DNA of 41,731 nt from an uncultured Acidobacteriia bacterium. GTDB lineage: Bacteria > Acidobacteriota > Terriglobia > Bryobacterales > Bryobacteraceae. The stretch is from NCBI GenBank assembly GCA_903925975.1, contig CAIYHG010000055.1, positions 1 through 41,731 on the forward strand, read 5' to 3'. The notes beneath the pieces were generated by a model. The model was not told the DNA's origin. It searched no databases and saw nothing but the letters and a program-made list of their open reading frames with translations. Position 1 is the first letter of the stretch; every line of letters begins with the position of its first letter. The translations under genes were made by a program, and so were the position numbers. Shown here piece by piece: positions 8,666-17,150 of this stretch.

Positions 8666-8712
8666 CTATAGGCGCCCGAAGTGGAGCGACTTGAGGATTG
8701 GGTCGCCGGGGA

Positions 8713-9489
8713 TCAGACCAATTCAGCCTTGATCTTATCTATGAAAGCGGAAATATCCTGGGGGAGGGCAGCTTCGCGCTCGCGTTCATCGAATTGCTCC
8801 AACCGCGCCCTCCGGCCGTTTTGAATGTGAGTCGACAGCGCCAGAGTGGCGCGGGCCACGTCACGAGTCTCGATACCGGCGATGACCTCACAGTGATCCT
8901 GGTGAATGCGTTTTAGGTCTTCGCTGCAGTGCCCTCTTCGGCGCATGGCGAAAATCCGAATGAGGGAGCGAAGACTGTTCACCATCTTCAGGCTGCGGCG
9001 GTTGCCGGCAATCTGAAGCAGATAAATGTGGAAGCCTATGTCGGCAGCCTCAGACCGATTCATCTGGCCGGGGTCCAGACATTCATCGCCGGATGCTTCC
9101 AACTCCTCAATGAGGGTCGCCATCTCGTCGGCGAGTTTGTGCAGGTTCTGCAGTTCGACGGAACCCGCCCCTCGGCGGGCGACATTCTGAACAGCCTGGA
9201 GTTCCAGCGCCTCGCGCACCTCGTAGATCTCCATGATGTCCTGCCGTTCGAGCGTCACTACCACCACTCCACGGCCGGGAATTTCTTCCAGCAATCCTTC
9301 GGCAACCAGCTGCCGCATAGCCTCGCGGGTAGGAGTCCGGCTAATGCCCAATTCGTTGGCAATGGGAAGTTCGGAAACGGGCGTTCCCGCCCGCAGCACG
9401 CGCATCGCAATCTTCTTCTGAATGTGCGAGTACGCGATTTCGCGCATCGAACGGTTGTCTGCCTGTGCGGGCTTCATTTCCCTAAGCAT
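8713..9489 (-). CDS. GntR-family regulator, FCD domain
   Basis: A 258-residue transcription factor. A winged helix-turn-helix (about residues 20-80) contains ELGISRTPTREAMRQL and GLLEEIPGRGVVV, the GntR hallmark. The helical FCD domain (about 90-235) has the metal-site pattern: Asp and His in ADIGFHIYLLQ, His in HQDHCEVI, and His in LSTHIQNG, near AGNRR. FCD members bind small carboxylates, often with a metal, and usually repress catabolic genes. The local target is probably the palindrome at 6108-6124, with autoregulation at 9530-9546. Starts at 9528 (GTG), 9489 and 9477 (ATG) are all open. The longest would abut the putative operator and has no ribosome binding site, so 9489 is used with low certainty. 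Confidence 0.85.
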   Translation of the reverse strand: MLREMKPAQADNRSMREIAYSHIQKKIAMRVLRAGTPVSELPIANELGISRTPTREAMRQLVAEGLLEEIPGRGVVVVTLERQDIMEIYEVREALELQAVQNVARRGAGSVELQNLHKLADEMATLIEELEASGDECLDPGQMNRSEAADIGFHIYLLQIAGNRRSLKMVNSLRSLIRIFAMRRRGHCSEDLKRIHQDHCEVIAGIETRDVARATLALSTHIQNGRRARLEQFDEREREAALPQDISAFIDKIKAELV

Positions 9490-9529
9490 ACCAATGTCCA
9501 AGGTGGGCGTACAAGCGCTCTTGCTCACG

Positions 9530-9546
9530 GTGTACGGAAGGTATAC
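9530..9546. promoter_or_regulatory. Imperfect 17-bp palindrome, probable GntR autoregulatory site
   Basis: On the minus strand this reads GTATACCTTCCGTACAC, with half sites GTATAC and GTGTAC (5 of 6 positions symmetric). It has the same 17-bp length as the site at 6108-6124 and shares 11 of 17 bases with it, mostly in the outer half-site positions. It lies 41 bp upstream of the preferred GntR start. Confidence 0.5.
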
Positions 9547-9655
9547 AGCCAGGATTCAGGAGCTGCACTTGAACAAGAGTTCCCTTGCTTTGATGCTGGT
9601 GGGCGATCTGATCCTGGACGAGGCAGCCCCCGATCAGTTCTCCGATCGCTCCGGC

Positions 9656-10582
9656 TTAGCCTCCGCTGGGGCCGCGTTCCGCTTTGCTTTCCTGGCCGCT
9701 GGTCCAGGCTCGCAGCAGGGTGAGGAACTCCGCCAATGCCGGCAGTTCGTCTCCCAGGCGATACGCAACCATGAGGTTGATACGTGGCGGCGGGTTGAGA
9801 TCGAGCGGCCGGACGGCCACCGATGGAGGGCTGATCTGCAGAACGTAGTCGGGCAGGAGGCTGAAGCCCATGCCCGAGCCCACGGCGTTCAGAGTCCCGA
9901 GGACATTATCGGTTTCAAGGATCGGTTCGAACTGCACTTGCGCGCGCGCGGCGATCTGCCGGGCTGCTTCATGCACGGCCGGGGCGTTCGAACGCGCCAC
10001 CTGCACGAAAGGTATTTCCGCCAGTAACCCCACCGGGATACGTTCGAGGCGGGTGGCCTCGTGATCGGCCGGCAGCACGGCCATGATCTCCTCGTCGAGT
10101 ACCACTTCGCTGCATAAGGTGCGGTCCTCGACGGGGCCGCGCAGGAAGGCGACGTCGATTGCGTGGTCGGTGAGCGCTGTAATCTGTTCCGGGGTCGGGA
10201 GGCTGCGCAGCGTCAGATGAATCCCGGGGCAGCGCGTTCGCAAGAGGGGCAACACGTGCGGAAACACCCGGCCTTCGGCGCCGGGCACGAACCCGATCGT
10301 GAGGTGTCCGATCTCGGCGCGAGCGGCCTGCTGGGCCATTGCAATCGCTCGATCGACGTTGCCCAGAATGTCGCGGGCCTCGGCCAGGAAGACGCGTCCG
10401 GCCTCGGTGAGTTCTACGTGGTGTTTGTCGCGGCGGAACAGTGGCGTGCCGACGTACACGTCTTCGAGCTTCTTTATCTGCTGGCTTAGCGAGGGCTGGA
10501 CCGTGTTTAGCCGATCGGCCGCGCGGGTGAAGCTGCGCTCTTCGGCGACCGCGATGAAATAGCGAAGATAACGAAGGTCCAT
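9656..10582 (-). CDS. LysR-family transcriptional regulator
   Basis: A 308-residue LysR regulator. The N-terminal helix-turn-helix reads MDLRYLRYFIAVAEERSFT, then AADRLNTVQPSLSQQIKKLE, then LTEAGRVFL, close to the HcaR/CatR/BenM branch that often controls aromatic catabolism. The effector domain begins near residue 85 (GHLTIGFVPGAE). The start is placed at the ATG at 10582, where the family normally begins; an upstream in-frame start at 10609 would add nine unconserved residues. It diverges from the FAD/Fe-S operon over a 422-bp region containing a perfect T-N11-A palindrome. It is therefore the probable activator of that operon, responding to a pathway intermediate. The assignment to a branch is tentative. 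Confidence 0.9.
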   Translation of the reverse strand: MDLRYLRYFIAVAEERSFTRAADRLNTVQPSLSQQIKKLEDVYVGTPLFRRDKHHVELTEAGRVFLAEARDILGNVDRAIAMAQQAARAEIGHLTIGFVPGAEGRVFPHVLPLLRTRCPGIHLTLRSLPTPEQITALTDHAIDVAFLRGPVEDRTLCSEVVLDEEIMAVLPADHEATRLERIPVGLLAEIPFVQVARSNAPAVHEAARQIAARAQVQFEPILETDNVLGTLNAVGSGMGFSLLPDYVLQISPPSVAVRPLDLNPPPRINLMVAYRLGDELPALAEFLTLLRAWTSGQESKAERGPSGG

Positions 10583-10751
10583 GTGATTGCGCCCCGCGGC
10601 AGCGCCCAATCCTCGGCCATCTCGGGTCTGAGGCGGTTACGCCGCGAAGAACAGCCTAAGGACCAATCTTCTCATATTCCAGCAAGTGAAAGCGGAGCAA
10701 GATTATGCCTTAGGCCGCGCATCCTCCATGAAATCAGCGGGTTGCCGTTAT

Positions 10752-10761
10752 ACTTGCAAGT
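10752..10761. promoter_or_regulatory. 10-bp palindrome in the LysR divergent region
   Basis: ACTTGCAAGT is a perfect 10-bp palindrome, 7 bp from the larger LysR-box palindrome. It may be a second regulator contact or chance. The rest of 10583-11004 holds no gene; long open frames on the minus strand here are antisense readings of the operon. Confidence 0.35.
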
Positions 10762-10768
10762 CGCTCTG

Positions 10769-10783
10769 GTTAGTAAAACTAAC
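10769..10783. promoter_or_regulatory. LysR-box palindrome (T-N11-A)
   Basis: GTTAGTAAAACTAAC is a perfect 6+3+6 inverted repeat. Its inner 13 bp (TTAGTAAAACTAA, 10770-10782) fit the T-N11-A form of LysR binding sites. It lies 187 bp upstream of the LysR start and 222 bp upstream of the first FAD oxidase gene, in their shared divergent region. Confidence 0.7.
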
Positions 10784-11004
10784 TATTTCCGAATCGCCGT
10801 GGGGCGGCGGTACTCTTGGCTTACCACCAAGCGTTTAGGACCTGATTCTCTGGAAGCAGGTAACGGGGTAGGTAACGTCCCGCCGCGTGATAGGGGGGGC
10901 GTTATCGCGGAGCCGGGGATCGTTTTCCAGTCATCGCGCGCGTCGCGAAATGAGGAGAGCGGCCCCGGCCGAACACAGGAAATTTTCGAGAGGGCTGACA
11001 GACC

Positions 11005-12459
11005 ATGGGCATGAATTCGAAGAAAGAAGAACTGATGGGGATTGTCGGCCAGGGCAATGTCTCTGACGATCCCGCGTGCCTGAACGGCTACGCGCAGGAC
11101 CAAAGCTTTGCGCTGCCTATCAAACCCTGGTTTGTGGCCCGTCCGCAAACCGCCGAGCAAGTTCAGGAACTCGTAAAGTGGGCCAACGCCACGGCGACGC
11201 CTCTGGTCCCGGTGAGTTCCGGCGCGCCCCACTTCAACGGCGACACAGTGCCGAGCGCCACGGAGGCCGTGATCGTCGATCTGAGCGGCATGAACAAGAT
11301 CCTCAAGATCGATCACCGCAACAAGATCGTGATCGTCGAGCCGGGCGTCACCTACGCGGAACTGCAACCGGCGCTGGAAAAAGCGGGCTTGCGGATTACG
11401 CAGCCGCTGCTGCCGCGCGCCAACAAATCGGTAATAGCCAGCCTGCTGGAACGCCAGCCGACGATGATCCCGCGCTTGAATTACTCGTTGCCCGAGCCGC
11501 TGCGCGTTTGCGGCGTGGTTTGGGGCAGCGGCGAGTATTCGTTTACGGGAGAAGGCGGAATGGGCCCGCGCTCTCTTGAAGACCAGTGGAAGATCGGCCT
11601 GGCGCAGGTGAACCAACAGGGGCCTCTGGCCACCGATCTGGTGCGCCTGGTGACGGGCGCCCAGGGGACCATGGGAATCGTGGTTTGGGCCTCCATCAAG
11701 TGCGAACTGCTGCCTGCCGCCCGCAAGTGCTTCGTGGTGAAGGCGGCGCAACTGGAAGAGCTGGTCGATTTCTGCTACCGGCTGGAACGGCTCCGGATCG
11801 GCGACGAGGTCATGATCCTGAACCGCCGGCAATTGCGCGCCGTTATCGGGAAGACGAACGGGTGCGGTTGCGGCTGCGGCGGGGCGGATTGGACGGTCGT
11901 CATCGGCCTTGCCGGGCGCGCCCTGTATCCGCAGGAGAAAGTGGACGTACAGGAGCACGAACTTCAGGCCCTGGTCAAAGAGTTCGGATTGCAGGCCCTG
12001 GACGCGCCGCCTGAAGTCGCGGCGAGCCTGTTGGCGGTTTCCGGTGAAACGTACTGGAAGGTTGCCTCCAAGGGAGCTTGTCAGGAAATCTTCTTCCTCA
12101 CCACGCTCGATAAGGCGCCGCGGTTCGTGAAGACGGTTGAACAAGTGGCCGCTCGCTTTGAGTATCCGGCGAGCGATATCGGCATTTACATCCAGCCCCA
12201 GCACCACGGCGTTTCGCAACACGTGGAGTTCAGCCTGCCGTACAACCCGGCGGACAAGCGCGAAGTCGAAAAGGTCAAGGCGATCTACACGGCTGCCAGC
12301 GAGGAACTGGTCGCTCAGGGAGCCTACTTCTCGCGTCCCTACGGCGCCTGGGCCGATCTGGTCTACAGCCGCGATGCCACTTCGAGCCGCGTGCTGCGGA
12401 CCGTCAAACAGATTGTGGATCCGAATCAGATCCTGAACCCCGGGAAGCTCTGCTTCTGA
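11005..12459 (+). CDS. FAD-binding oxidoreductase, PCMH/GlcD-like (first subunit)
   Basis: A 484-residue flavoprotein of the FAD-binding PCMH (VAO) superfamily. The FAD domain (about residues 35-230) shows the PQTAEQVQELVKWAN entry, PVSSGAPHFNGD in place of the usual Gly-rich loop, IVDLSGMNKILKID and IVEPGVTYAEL. The C-terminus IVDPNQILNPGKLCF is the classic end of glycolate/lactate-oxidase type flavoproteins. An unusual run with Cys287, Cys289 and Cys291 (NGCGCGCGG) sits in the cap domain. The gene is first in an operon, followed after 21 bp by a double-CCG Fe-S protein, as in GlcDEF-like complexes where electrons pass from flavin to Fe-S to quinone. The substrate is unknown, probably a hydroxy acid or alcohol. 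Purines (AGAGGG) lie upstream of the ATG at 11005, but the spacing is long. Confidence 0.8.
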   Translation: MGMNSKKEELMGIVGQGNVSDDPACLNGYAQDQSFALPIKPWFVARPQTAEQVQELVKWANATATPLVPVSSGAPHFNGDTVPSATEAVIVDLSGMNKILKIDHRNKIVIVEPGVTYAELQPALEKAGLRITQPLLPRANKSVIASLLERQPTMIPRLNYSLPEPLRVCGVVWGSGEYSFTGEGGMGPRSLEDQWKIGLAQVNQQGPLATDLVRLVTGAQGTMGIVVWASIKCELLPAARKCFVVKAAQLEELVDFCYRLERLRIGDEVMILNRRQLRAVIGKTNGCGCGCGGADWTVVIGLAGRALYPQEKVDVQEHELQALVKEFGLQALDAPPEVAASLLAVSGETYWKVASKGACQEIFFLTTLDKAPRFVKTVEQVAARFEYPASDIGIYIQPQHHGVSQHVEFSLPYNPADKREVEKVKAIYTAASEELVAQGAYFSRPYGAWADLVYSRDATSSRVLRTVKQIVDPNQILNPGKLCF

Positions 12460-12480
12460 AGTCGAATTAGGAGAATTCAT

Positions 12481-13755
12481 ATGGCCCTGGAAACTTATCG
12501 CGCAGATGCAATGCGATGCAGCCGTTGCGCGTACTGCAAGTGGGTACCGCTTGATCTGATGAAGAGCTGGAGGTTCTCCAAGGGGTGTCCGAGCATCGAG
12601 TTCGGCCACTTCCACTCCTATTCGGCCGGCGGCAGACTGGTGACCGCGTTATCGCTCATGGATGGACGCTCCGAGGTCACCGAGAAGGTGAAAGATTCGG
12701 TCTTCAAGTGCAACCTCTGCGGCTCCTGCGACGTGACCTGTAAGATGTGCCGTTACGACATGGAACCGCTTGAGGCGATGAAGGAATTGCGCTTCCATCT
12801 GGTGGAGCAAGGCCACACGCTTCCGCAAGTCGAGCCCGTGATCGACGGGCTGCGGCGCGAGCTCAATATGCTGGGCAAGCCCCGCGCCGAGCGCGGCGAC
12901 TGGGCGGCGAAGCTGAACGTAAAGAACCTGGTCAAAGAGCAGGCCGAGTTCGTATTCCACGCGGGATGCCGCTATTCGTTCGACGGCGATCTGGGCGACG
13001 CGGCCCGGACCTCGGTGCGCATACTGCAGCAGGCCGGCGTGGATTTCGGCATCATGGGCGAAGCCGAGAACTGCTGCGGCGGCCGCGCGTACGGCATGGG
13101 CTACAAGGCCGAGTTCGAAACGCGCCGCGATTCGACGCTCATCGCTTGGCAGCGCGCCGGCGTGAAGACGGTGATCACGCCGTGCTCGGATTGCTACCAC
13201 ACGTTCAAGCGGCTGTACCCGCCGGCCTCGGGATGCGACATCAAGGTTGTCCACATGGTGGAGTTTCTCGATCAGTTGCTCGGCGAAGGCAAACTGAAGT
13301 TCACCAAGCCCGTGCCGATGACGGTGACGTATCACGATCCGTGCCATCTCGGACGCCAGGGCGAAGAGTACGTGGCCTGGAACGGCAAGGAAAAGAAGAT
13401 TTTCGGCCAGGCGGTTTGCTACGATCCCCCGCGGCCGCGTTACAACGGCGCCTTCGGGATCTACGATCCCCCGCGGCGTGTTCTGCAGGCCATCCCCGGG
13501 CTCAAGCTGGTGGAGATGGAGCGGAATAGGGAAGCAGCCTGGTGCTGCGGAGCGGGCGGCGGCGCGCGCGAAGCGTATCCGGAGTTCTCGAATTGGACTG
13601 CGAGCGAGCGAATCGAAGAGGCGTGCTCTACCGGCGCTGAAGCGATTGTCAGCGCCTGCCCGTGGTGCGAGCGGAATTTCCTGGATGCCACGGCCGGCGG
13701 CAAGCGGAAGCTGGCCGTTTACGACGTGATGCAGTTGGTGGAGAAAGCCCTCTAA
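12481..13755 (+). CDS. Fe-S oxidoreductase with two CCG domains (HdrD/GlcF-like)
   Basis: A 424-residue electron-transfer protein. Two N-terminal [4Fe-4S] motifs, CSRCAYC...GCP and CNLCGSCDVTCKMC, are followed by two cysteine-rich CCG domains. The first contains ENCCGGRAYGMG (Cys198-Cys199) and PCSDCYHTF. The second contains AWCCGAGGGAREAYPEFSNW (Cys355-Cys356) and ACPWCERNF. This is the layout of HdrD, LdhE and GlcF proteins, which take electrons from a partner flavoprotein and pass them to quinone or another acceptor. The gene lies between two FAD oxidase genes with 21 and 19 bp gaps and a strong AGGAGA site, so it is their common Fe-S subunit. A 17-bp exact repeat (13419-13435 and 13461-13477) encodes YDPPR twice in frame, 14 codons apart. 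Confidence 0.85.
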   Translation: MALETYRADAMRCSRCAYCKWVPLDLMKSWRFSKGCPSIEFGHFHSYSAGGRLVTALSLMDGRSEVTEKVKDSVFKCNLCGSCDVTCKMCRYDMEPLEAMKELRFHLVEQGHTLPQVEPVIDGLRRELNMLGKPRAERGDWAAKLNVKNLVKEQAEFVFHAGCRYSFDGDLGDAARTSVRILQQAGVDFGIMGEAENCCGGRAYGMGYKAEFETRRDSTLIAWQRAGVKTVITPCSDCYHTFKRLYPPASGCDIKVVHMVEFLDQLLGEGKLKFTKPVPMTVTYHDPCHLGRQGEEYVAWNGKEKKIFGQAVCYDPPRPRYNGAFGIYDPPRRVLQAIPGLKLVEMERNREAAWCCGAGGGAREAYPEFSNWTASERIEEACSTGAEAIVSACPWCERNFLDATAGGKRKLAVYDVMQLVEKAL

Positions 13756-13774
13756 AGGGGAAAGGAGTCTTCCA

Positions 13775-15436
13775 ATGGAAATTTCCAGAGACGCATATAG
13801 AGCAATTGAGGATATCGTAGGGCCGGAGTTTATTACCGACGATCCCGCGTTTCTCGACTCCTACGCTTTCGAGTGGCTGGCGGAGTTGGTGCGGCCGAAC
13901 CGTAGCCATTACATGCCGCGGCCGTGGGCGGTCGTCATGCCTGCCTCCACCGCCGAAGTTCAGGGCGTCACGCGGGTCTGCAATAAGTACGGCATCAAGA
14001 TCAAGCCGATTTCGACTGGCTGGTATCACTGGGCCGCGCCGATGAAGGATAACGACCCGACGATACAGCTCGATCTGCGGCGCATGAATCGCATCCTCGA
14101 TATCGACGAGAAGAACCGCTTCGCGATTGTCGAGCCGTATGTGATTTGCGCTCAGCTTCAGGCGGAAGTCATGAAGCTCGGCCTGAATATCAACATCATC
14201 GGGGCGGGGAGTTCGACTTCAATCGTAGCCAGCGCCTGCGCGTATTTCGGCGGCGGGCCGAACAGCTACAGCATGGGCAACAACTCCGATAACCTGCTGG
14301 GCCAGGAATGGGTCACGCCGGCGGGTGAGATCATCCGCACCGGTTCGCTCAGTTCCGGCTGCGGCTGGTTCTGCTCGGAGGGCCCCGGGCCGAGTGTTCG
14401 CGGCATCACGCGCGGCGTGCTCGGTTCGCGCGGCGGCCTGGGCACTTACACCAAGTGCGCCATTAAGCTGAACCACTGGCCCGGACAGAAAGTTCTGGAA
14501 CCAAAGGGGCCGCCCCCGGGATACCGCCTTGAGATTCCCGAGAATTTCCGCGTGTATACGATCGGCGCGCCTGACTGGGACGCGTGGGTCAACTGCTATC
14601 ACGCCATTTACGATAACGGCATCGGGTACGTCTTCCACCGCCAGTTCAACCTGGCCGGCGCGGATCTTGCCGCCGCTTTGTGGCTGACGTATATCGACCC
14701 CAAGAAGACGTTGAACGACGTGGAAACCGCCTCCAAGGATCCCGCGATCCAGAAGGTCGCCGAGGAAGGCCGCATCTCATTCCAATTGATTCTGGCGGGC
14801 AACTCGATGGAGAGCATCAAGCTGCAGGACAAGGTGCTCGACGCCATCCTCGCGCAGACGGGTTGCTACAAGGTCGCCCGGTTCTGCGAGCCCGACATGG
14901 CCGAGTTCACCAACATGTATATGCAGCGCCTCGGTCACAAGCACTGCAACTTCATCTGGGTGGGCGGCTACATGGGGAGCTGGATGCAGGCGGGCACGCC
15001 GGATTACGTCAGGAACTATATTCCCACCGCAATTAAGGGCTTTGAGCGCGATCAGAAGAGTCACCTGCTGGTGGAATGCGGCGGCGACGCAACCATGGGC
15101 TGCGGCAGCACCATCGGCGGCGGCGGGTATTTCGGATTGGAGCAGTTCGTTTCTTACGATCCGAACGACAACGATTCGATCGATGCCTGCATCAAGCACA
15201 TGGAAGACGCCATCAAGGACGCCATTTCCGTGGGCGTACCGGCCGGTAAGGAAGCCCTCTATCTTCAGATCGGCTGGTCCGACGAGCGCATCTGGGACGC
15301 GTTGTCCAAGATACCCCAGCAGTTCATTCTGAACTTCCAGACCAAGATCAAAGACGCATTCGACCCCAACTACCTTGGGGATCGCAACTACCAGTGGATT
15401 CCCCCGGGATGGGGCCAGAAGGCAGACGCGAAGTAG
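13775..15436 (+). CDS. FAD-binding oxidoreductase, PCMH-like (second, catalytic-size subunit)
   Basis: A 553-residue flavoprotein of the same superfamily as the 11005 product. The FAD domain aligns with it: PISTGWYHWAAP in the loop position, LDLRRMNRILDIDEKN, then IVEPYVICAQLQ, and the later GVLGSRGGLGTYTKCAIKL segment. The cap domain is larger and closer in size to the vanillyl-alcohol oxidase/p-cresol methylhydroxylase branch (about 520-560 residues), so this may be the substrate-oxidising subunit. That is inference. There is no N-terminal export signal. AGGAG lies well placed before the ATG at 13775, 19 bp after the Fe-S gene. Two non-identical FAD subunits around one Fe-S subunit recall GlcD/GlcE/GlcF. 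The electron donor is unknown. Confidence 0.8.
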   Translation: MEISRDAYRAIEDIVGPEFITDDPAFLDSYAFEWLAELVRPNRSHYMPRPWAVVMPASTAEVQGVTRVCNKYGIKIKPISTGWYHWAAPMKDNDPTIQLDLRRMNRILDIDEKNRFAIVEPYVICAQLQAEVMKLGLNINIIGAGSSTSIVASACAYFGGGPNSYSMGNNSDNLLGQEWVTPAGEIIRTGSLSSGCGWFCSEGPGPSVRGITRGVLGSRGGLGTYTKCAIKLNHWPGQKVLEPKGPPPGYRLEIPENFRVYTIGAPDWDAWVNCYHAIYDNGIGYVFHRQFNLAGADLAAALWLTYIDPKKTLNDVETASKDPAIQKVAEEGRISFQLILAGNSMESIKLQDKVLDAILAQTGCYKVARFCEPDMAEFTNMYMQRLGHKHCNFIWVGGYMGSWMQAGTPDYVRNYIPTAIKGFERDQKSHLLVECGGDATMGCGSTIGGGGYFGLEQFVSYDPNDNDSIDACIKHMEDAIKDAISVGVPAGKEALYLQIGWSDERIWDALSKIPQQFILNFQTKIKDAFDPNYLGDRNYQWIPPGWGQKADAK

Positions 15437-15502
15437 GCCTCGGAATAGAATCGATAGACTGTAAGCATGGCGCGTATCGCGCCCAGAGGAATCAGGATCA
15501 TT

Positions 15503-17101
15503 ATGCCCAGCTTGGAACAAGAGACCGCGGTAGCCGGCCGCTATTACTTTGAAGACGCCAACACCGCCATCGACCCGATCAGCGGCAAACGCCCGAAGAA
15601 ACTGCGCTATGGCGTGAATGGAACATGGAAAGAATCGAAGACGGCGCGCTACATGCCGTGCTACGACCCATCCACAGGCGCCGTGATCGCCCTCGCGCCG
15701 CAATGTACGGCCGAGGAAGTGGAGGAGTGCATTCAGGCAGCCGTGGCGGCCTTCCCCAAGTGGCGCGATACGCCGGTATCCAAACGCGTCCAGGTGCTCT
15801 TCAAGATGAAGACGCTGCTCGACGAACACCTGGACGAGCTGACCTACCTTTGCGCCCAGGAAAACGGCAAGAAGTGGGATGAAGCCATGGGCGACATCCT
15901 CAAGGTAATCGAAGTGGTGGAATTCGCTTGCGCCGCGCCCCAGATGATGAAGGGCGAATCGCTGATGAACGTCTCCTCCGGCTATGACACCGTGCAGTAC
16001 AACGAGCCGATGGGTGTGTTCGCCGGCATCGCGCCGTGGAACTTCCCGGCTATGATTCCGCAGGGGTGGATGGTTCCCATCTGCGTCGCGACCGGCAATT
16101 GCATGGTGCTGAAGGCTGCCAGTTTCGCCCCGCAGTGCGCCATCCGGATCACCGAACTGTGGCGCGAAGCCGGGCTGCCGGCAGGCGTGCTCAGCGTTGT
16201 GACCACCAGCCGCGTTGAGGCGGAAATACTTCTTACTCACCCGGCGATTCAAGGCGTGAGCTTCGTGGGATCTACCAGCGTCGGGCTGCACATCTACTCG
16301 ACTGCCGCGGCTCACGGCAAGCGCGTGCAGGCGCTGACCGAAGCGAAGAATCATGCCCTGGTGATGAGCGACTGCGTCCTCGAGCGCACCATCCAGAGCA
16401 TCATCAATTCGTTCTGCGGATGCGCCGGCGAGCGATGCATGGCGCTGCCGGTGATCGTGGCGGAGAACTCGATTGCGGACCGCCTGGTGGCCGGGTTGGT
16501 CGACGCCGCCAAGGGCATGAAACTCGGGGCGGCCTACGATAAGTCCACGGATATGGGCCCCGTGGTCAATCGCGGACATCAGGAATTCGTGCTCGGCTGG
16601 ATTGAAAAGGCCATTCAGGAAGGCGCGAAGCTTGTGCTCGACGGCCGCGCTCCCGCCGTCCCCGGCGATGTGAAGAATGGCTTCTTCGTGGGTCCGACGA
16701 TCTTCGATAACGTCACGGAAGAGATGTCCTGCGGCCGCGAAGAAATCTTTGGACCGGTGCTGTGCATCAAGCGCGTGGATAGCTTCGAAGAGGGCCTGCG
16801 CATCATGAATGGCAGCCGCTTCGCCAACGGCTCGGTCATCTTCACCGAAAGCGGCCATTATGCCCGCGAGTTCGCGAAACGGACCGATGGCGGCATGGTG
16901 GGCATCAACGTGGGCATTCCCGTGCCGCTCGGCGTTTTCGGTTTCACGGGCCACAAGCAATCGTTCTTCGGCGACCTGCACTGCATGGGGCGCGATGGCT
17001 TCATCTTCTTCACCGAGAGGAAGAACGTCACTGCGACCTGGTTCACCGGCAAGGCCATTCCCGCGAAGGTCAGCACGTGGGACGGCACGATGACCCGGTA
17101 G
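15503..17101 (+). CDS. Aldehyde dehydrogenase, methylmalonate-semialdehyde dehydrogenase (CoA-acylating) type
   Basis: A 532-residue NAD-dependent aldehyde dehydrogenase. NEPMGVFAGIAPWNFPAMIP and FVGSTSVGLHIYSTAAAHGK form the Rossmann region. EAKNHALVM replaces the usual Gly-Gly-Lys-Asn-Pro. The catalytic Cys is in CGCAGERCMAL (Cys312). The AKNH and GxRCMA motifs mark the MmsA subfamily, which makes acyl-CoA from semialdehydes rather than free acids. In this operon it would convert the aldehyde from the flavin/Fe-S dehydrogenase to a CoA thioester. An upstream ATG at 15467 adds 12 residues. The ATG at 15503 is preferred because AGGA precedes it at a fair distance. An N-terminal extension of about 40 residues compared with typical MmsA is present. 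Confidence 0.88.
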   Translation: MPSLEQETAVAGRYYFEDANTAIDPISGKRPKKLRYGVNGTWKESKTARYMPCYDPSTGAVIALAPQCTAEEVEECIQAAVAAFPKWRDTPVSKRVQVLFKMKTLLDEHLDELTYLCAQENGKKWDEAMGDILKVIEVVEFACAAPQMMKGESLMNVSSGYDTVQYNEPMGVFAGIAPWNFPAMIPQGWMVPICVATGNCMVLKAASFAPQCAIRITELWREAGLPAGVLSVVTTSRVEAEILLTHPAIQGVSFVGSTSVGLHIYSTAAAHGKRVQALTEAKNHALVMSDCVLERTIQSIINSFCGCAGERCMALPVIVAENSIADRLVAGLVDAAKGMKLGAAYDKSTDMGPVVNRGHQEFVLGWIEKAIQEGAKLVLDGRAPAVPGDVKNGFFVGPTIFDNVTEEMSCGREEIFGPVLCIKRVDSFEEGLRIMNGSRFANGSVIFTESGHYAREFAKRTDGGMVGINVGIPVPLGVFGFTGHKQSFFGDLHCMGRDGFIFFTERKNVTATWFTGKAIPAKVSTWDGTMTR

Positions 17102-17150
17102 CGCGCAGCTATAAGATATCGGGGCGCCAGCGGCCCCCGGAGGCATCCAT

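Noticed and set aside
10783..12615. Open frame of about 610 codons on the minus strand across the LysR gap and the first FAD gene
   Set aside because: Antisense to a gene with clear flavoprotein motifs; no recognisable protein features.
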